The position numbers were made by a program, and so were the translations under genes. A stretch of DNA of 64,000 bases from Candidatus Binatia bacterium (lineage in GTDB: Bacteria; Desulfobacterota; Binatia; Bin18). The stretch covers positions 347,215 through 411,214 of the forward strand of contig JAJEFA010000007.1 of NCBI GenBank assembly GCA_022820725.1, read 5' to 3'. This document shows, one piece after another, positions 61,701 through 64,000 of the stretch (the stretch's first letter is position 1; each line of letters opens with the position of its first letter). Below the pieces are notes generated by a model. It saw only the letters and a list, made by a program, of their open reading frames with translations. It was not told where the DNA came from and ran no database searches.

Positions 61701-64000
61701 AAGAACGGGGGAATATCATCGTGACCCGCCGCGAATGTCGGCCAGTCCACTACCGCCACCATGCCTGCCGGAGCATCCTGCCTCACCAGCGTTTCGAGTG
61801 CGCGCAGACCCTGCTGGGGCGTAATCCAGCCCGTGCCCACCGCCTCCAGTTGCCTTTCGATGCGCTCTCGCTGCTCCTCTGCTTCGCCAAGCCCCGACCA
61901 AGCTCCCCACGCGATCGTCTGCCCAGGCAGTCCGAGCGCGCGCCGATGGGCTGCGAGTTGATCAAGAAATGCGTTCGCCGCCGCGTGATTCGCCTGACCT
62001 GCATTACCCAGAACGCCAGTAATGCTGGAGAACAGGACGAATAAATCCAGGTCGCGCGGTGCGGTCGCGCGGTGCAGATGCCATGCACCCAGCATCTTCG
62101 GCCACAGTACCTGCTCAAAACTGTCCCAACTCTGATTCGTCAGCGTAGCATCGGACAGAACGCCTACGCTGTGAATGACGCCCGCGAGAGGCGGCAGCGT
62201 GGCATCGATACGCTCCAGCATCGCGTCCACCGCCGCCGTGTCCGTCACATCCGCGATCTCCACCTGCACCGTGACGTCGCGTTCGCGCAGGGCGTCGATG
62301 GCTTCCACGGCCTCGGGGTCGGGGTTGCGGCGACCGTTCAGTACGATTGCGCCCGCACCCCGTTCTGCCAGCCAGTCCGCCAGGGCACAGCCAATACCGC
62401 CCAATCCACCGGTCACCAGGTAGGTTCTGTCCTCCCGTAACCGTCCCCGCGCCAGGGGTGGCATGGTGAGGACATTCTTCCCGATGTGCCGGGCTGTACG
62501 CATGAAATCCATGGCTGATCCGGCTTCGGTCAGTGACCACCGGCTATGCACAAGCGGTTTCAACTCACCCGTCGCGAGTCGCTCCATGACACTCTTGAGG
62601 GCGTGACCCGGTAACGCAGGGTCGCGCTCTTTCAGGCCATCCAACTCCAGGATGGAGTAGGCTACATCCGGGCGCATCGCCGCCATCTCCTCCCTGCTCA
62701 GGATGTTCTGATTGGACATCTCCACAAAGCGGCCACCCTGCGCCAAACAGGACAAGCTCGTATCGATGAAACCTTCCCCCGTCAGACTATTCAGCACCAC
62801 ATGAACGCCTTCGCCGCCGGTGGCTTCCAGAATTTCCTGCCCGAATTTCGTCTGCCGGCTATCGAACACGTACTTCACGCCGAGCGAGCGTAGATACGCC
62901 TGCTTCGGAGCACTCGTTGTGGCGAACACTTCCGCTCCAGCGGCATGTGCTAACTGGAGAGCTGCCAACCCCACGCCCCCTGATGCGGTATGGATTAGCA
63001 CCCGGTCGCCGGCCTTTAGCCCCGCGAAATCGAACGATAACGCGGCCGATACAAACGCGGTCGGCACCGTCGCCAGCGCCGTGAGCGGAATCCCCGAAGG
63101 CACGGGCGTCACCAACTCCTCCCGCATGACCGCCTCTGACCTGAAGGTGCCGAAGGCGAATCCAGCCACGCGGTCGCCCACCGACACGCTCGACACGTCG
63201 GGAGCGATTTCGAGTATCCGGCCACACATCTCTCCGCCCAACGAGCCTTCTTCGATGACACCCAGCGCACGAAAAACATCCCACAGATTAAGCCCGGCGG
63301 CCTCGACCGCTACGCGAACTTCTCCCGGTTCCAAGGGACGCGTCGGCAAAGGCTCAACTTGCAACCCTTCCAAAGCGCCACCTTCATCGGGCGCAATCAG
63401 CCAATCCGGTTCGTCAGGCAAGGTCATCCGCTCAGTACTGGCCTCGCTACGCACGAGGCGGGCCACCTGGCGGATACCCCGACGGTACGCGATGTGAGTC
63501 TCAGGGTCGGGATGCAGCAGTTCATTGACAAGATCGGATAGCGGCACCGGTGCTCCGGGGTCCAAATCAATCATCCTGGGCTGCAAATGGGGCGCTTCCC
63601 GTGACACTACCTTACCAAAACCCCACAGCATTGCGCCTGCGAGTTCGCCGAGACGCTCCCGTTCCAGTGCCTGTGCGCCGCGCGTCACAAACCATACGCC
63701 GGCGGTGGGTGTGACGTCGGTGTCTGCAATACCCTGCGTTACCGCCAATGCGCTGGCCCCTGCCTGTTTCGCATCTTGTGCAAACTCAGCAGTCGTCGCT
63801 TGTGCCCCGTGACCATCCAGTGCTACGAGATGGACAATTCCTTTGAGCGGCATATCCTGAGGGAGACCTTGGAGCAGAGAGTGCCACGACTCGCGACGCT
63901 CCATCTCCACGGGTATCTTGACAACCCCAGCCCCTTCTTCCCCCGATTTCCCGTTCACCTGCGCTTCTTTGCCTGTTAATAAGACTGTCTGGTTACAGGC
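58727..64000 (-). CDS. type I polyketide synthase (ψKR–ER–KR–ACP–KS–AT), 5' partial
   Basis: The frame stays open to the right edge of the window, so the true start and upstream domains (probably KS–AT–DH) are missing. Residues are counted from a GTG at 63958. ψKR ~1–180; ER ~190–505 (HTASGGVGLAALQLA); KR ~515–760 (TYLVTGGLGGIG; the active-site Tyr position reads GQANHAAAN); ACP ~785–865 (Ser821 in DLGMDSL); KS ~898–1315 (Cys1057, His1192, His1232); a short AT ~1455–1665. The AT nucleophile motif reads GHGMG instead of GHSxG. The protein ends in the post-AT linker at YPFQRRRHWV. A discrete ACP and a PPTase follow. Confidence 0.93.
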   Translation of the reverse strand, partial: ACNQTVLLTGKEAQVNGKSGEEGAGVVKIPVEMERRESWHSLLQGLPQDMPLKGIVHLVALDGHGAQATTAEFAQDAKQAGASALAVTQGIADTDVTPTAGVWFVTRGAQALERERLGELAGAMLWGFGKVVSREAPHLQPRMIDLDPGAPVPLSDLVNELLHPDPETHIAYRRGIRQVARLVRSEASTERMTLPDEPDWLIAPDEGGALEGLQVEPLPTRPLEPGEVRVAVEAAGLNLWDVFRALGVIEEGSLGGEMCGRILEIAPDVSSVSVGDRVAGFAFGTFRSEAVMREELVTPVPSGIPLTALATVPTAFVSAALSFDFAGLKAGDRVLIHTASGGVGLAALQLAHAAGAEVFATTSAPKQAYLRSLGVKYVFDSRQTKFGQEILEATGGEGVHVVLNSLTGEGFIDTSLSCLAQGGRFVEMSNQNILSREEMAAMRPDVAYSILELDGLKERDPALPGHALKSVMERLATGELKPLVHSRWSLTEAGSAMDFMRTARHIGKNVLTMPPLARGRLREDRTYLVTGGLGGIGCALADWLAERGAGAIVLNGRRNPDPEAVEAIDALRERDVTVQVEIADVTDTAAVDAMLERIDATLPPLAGVIHSVGVLSDATLTNQSWDSFEQVLWPKMLGAWHLHRATAPRDLDLFVLFSSITGVLGNAGQANHAAANAFLDQLAAHRRALGLPGQTIAWGAWSGLGEAEEQRERIERQLEAVGTGWITPQQGLRALETLVRQDAPAGMVAVVDWPTFAAGHDDIPPFLEDLLSASASDVDEASESAEDVLAQLRVSPQTDAESILVSFLQKELQAVMRLPSPPSTSVGFFDLGMDSLMAVELRNRLNRVFAGEYVVSNTAIFDYPDITTLARYLADELGQLGESGGATLMSEPAAPAPRASVATEDDGIAIIGMACRFPRAKDLSEYWHLLDSGTDGITNGRQGTGPWSGAVGDPDAEDSAYLRGAFVEGIEWFDSRFFRIAPIEARLMDPRQRMMLETSWQALEEAGIDPDGLRGSRTGVYAGVVGGEYKSLIRASGKTDSYLGTTASVTVGRVAFALGLEGPAMAIDMACASALAAVHQAVAGLQRGEVDLALAGGVQVVLSRGVSRFMMDAGMLSPSGQCRPFDASADGYVRGEGCGIVVLKRLSEAEAAGDRIWGVIKGSAVNQNGASAGLTVPNGPAQERVMEAALVQAGLTGADVDYLEAHATGSQLGDAIEVHAAGSVYGRGRAAARPLLLGTVKSNIGHLEAAAGAAGLIKTVLAMKQGVIPKHLHFKNPNPQIEWDRLPVRVTAEKTDWPLHPDRPPRAAVSAFGVSGTNAHMVVEGYASATDDDDACASMQSFRGAARQVPVSLPEPVANPPLALNGLTERTARFLPLSGKADGALRAQAGQYLSWLDERVAALSPEDTEAPVLADMAWAASVGRSHFDHRAGVVFRNAQSLRAGLTKLAETDATADNPAPQPATRVAFVYTGEGSQWAGMGEALYDSEPVVRAVLDHCDAVVRTERGASLLDVMFGCAEATGDLNDTAWAQPALYALECALTALWASVGICPHVALGHGMGEIAAAQAAGVFTLEEGLRFALTRGTLMAALPGVDPNQSLNGLETAFAESVVSPPSLTLVSGVTGRVVDADSPLDGMYWRTQARETAVFSTGVSTLAELGVDAVVEIGPDAVLGPQVSLEWPDSSDGEEDASSPLVLTSLMRPSDEDSEEGGTGFVEAVAGAYEAGLALSFEGMFAGEWRRRISLPSYPFQRRRHWV

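Overview
The window reads as chromosomal DNA of an uncultured, free-living or host-associated Gram-negative bacterium. The order pheA–hisC–tyrA–aroA–cmk–rpsA–ihfB is typical of delta-proteobacterial-type genomes. A CofC-like F420 biosynthesis gene fits Tectomicrobia/Binatota-like lineages better than classical Proteobacteria. This placement is inferred from gene order and content; no rRNA gene is present to settle it.

Layout. 1–9.4 kb: end of a cyclic-nucleotide-binding protein, recN, an exported alpha/beta hydrolase, a secreted haem-c protein with an Asp/His tail, recQ, and pdhA/pdhB separated by a palindromic repeat. 8.9–18.7 kb: a TPR lipoprotein, gloB with an amidohydrolase, MFS and SulP transporters, an aminotransferase, and thiolase–rsmD–coaD. 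18.8–29.1 kb: a long same-strand run of cofC, miaA, accA, aromatic amino acid genes, cmk, rpsA and ihfB. 29.2–34.3 kb: an AAA ATPase and its probable VWA partner, separated by an opposite-strand two-gene module (XRE/ImmA-type regulator-peptidase plus PIN-like protein). 34.3–54.7 kb: mostly housekeeping and catabolic genes (diiron protein, HAD phosphatase, typA, FAD oxidase, fhs, alkA-like glycosylase, CoA-transferase, PHP, thiD, ptsP, a tailed HU, queE, a recombinase, hsp20, amidase, DUF1329 protein). 54.8–64 kb: a permease fused to a degenerate GHKL-like domain, then an opposite-strand polyketide locus (PKS, discrete ACP, Sfp-type transferase, alpha/beta hydrolase). The PKS runs off the right edge of the window.

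Most notable signals: (i) a family of three 53–55-bp palindromic elements at gene boundaries, with compensatory changes in their stems; (ii) a PKS whose acyltransferase has lost its nucleophilic serine and apparently an internal subdomain, next to a discrete ACP; (iii) the permease–GHKL fusion; (iv) the regulator/PIN module lying between the ATPase and VWA genes; (v) three convergent gene pairs that share one CTAG as both stop codons. No rRNA, tRNA, CRISPR array or recognisable insertion sequence was seen.
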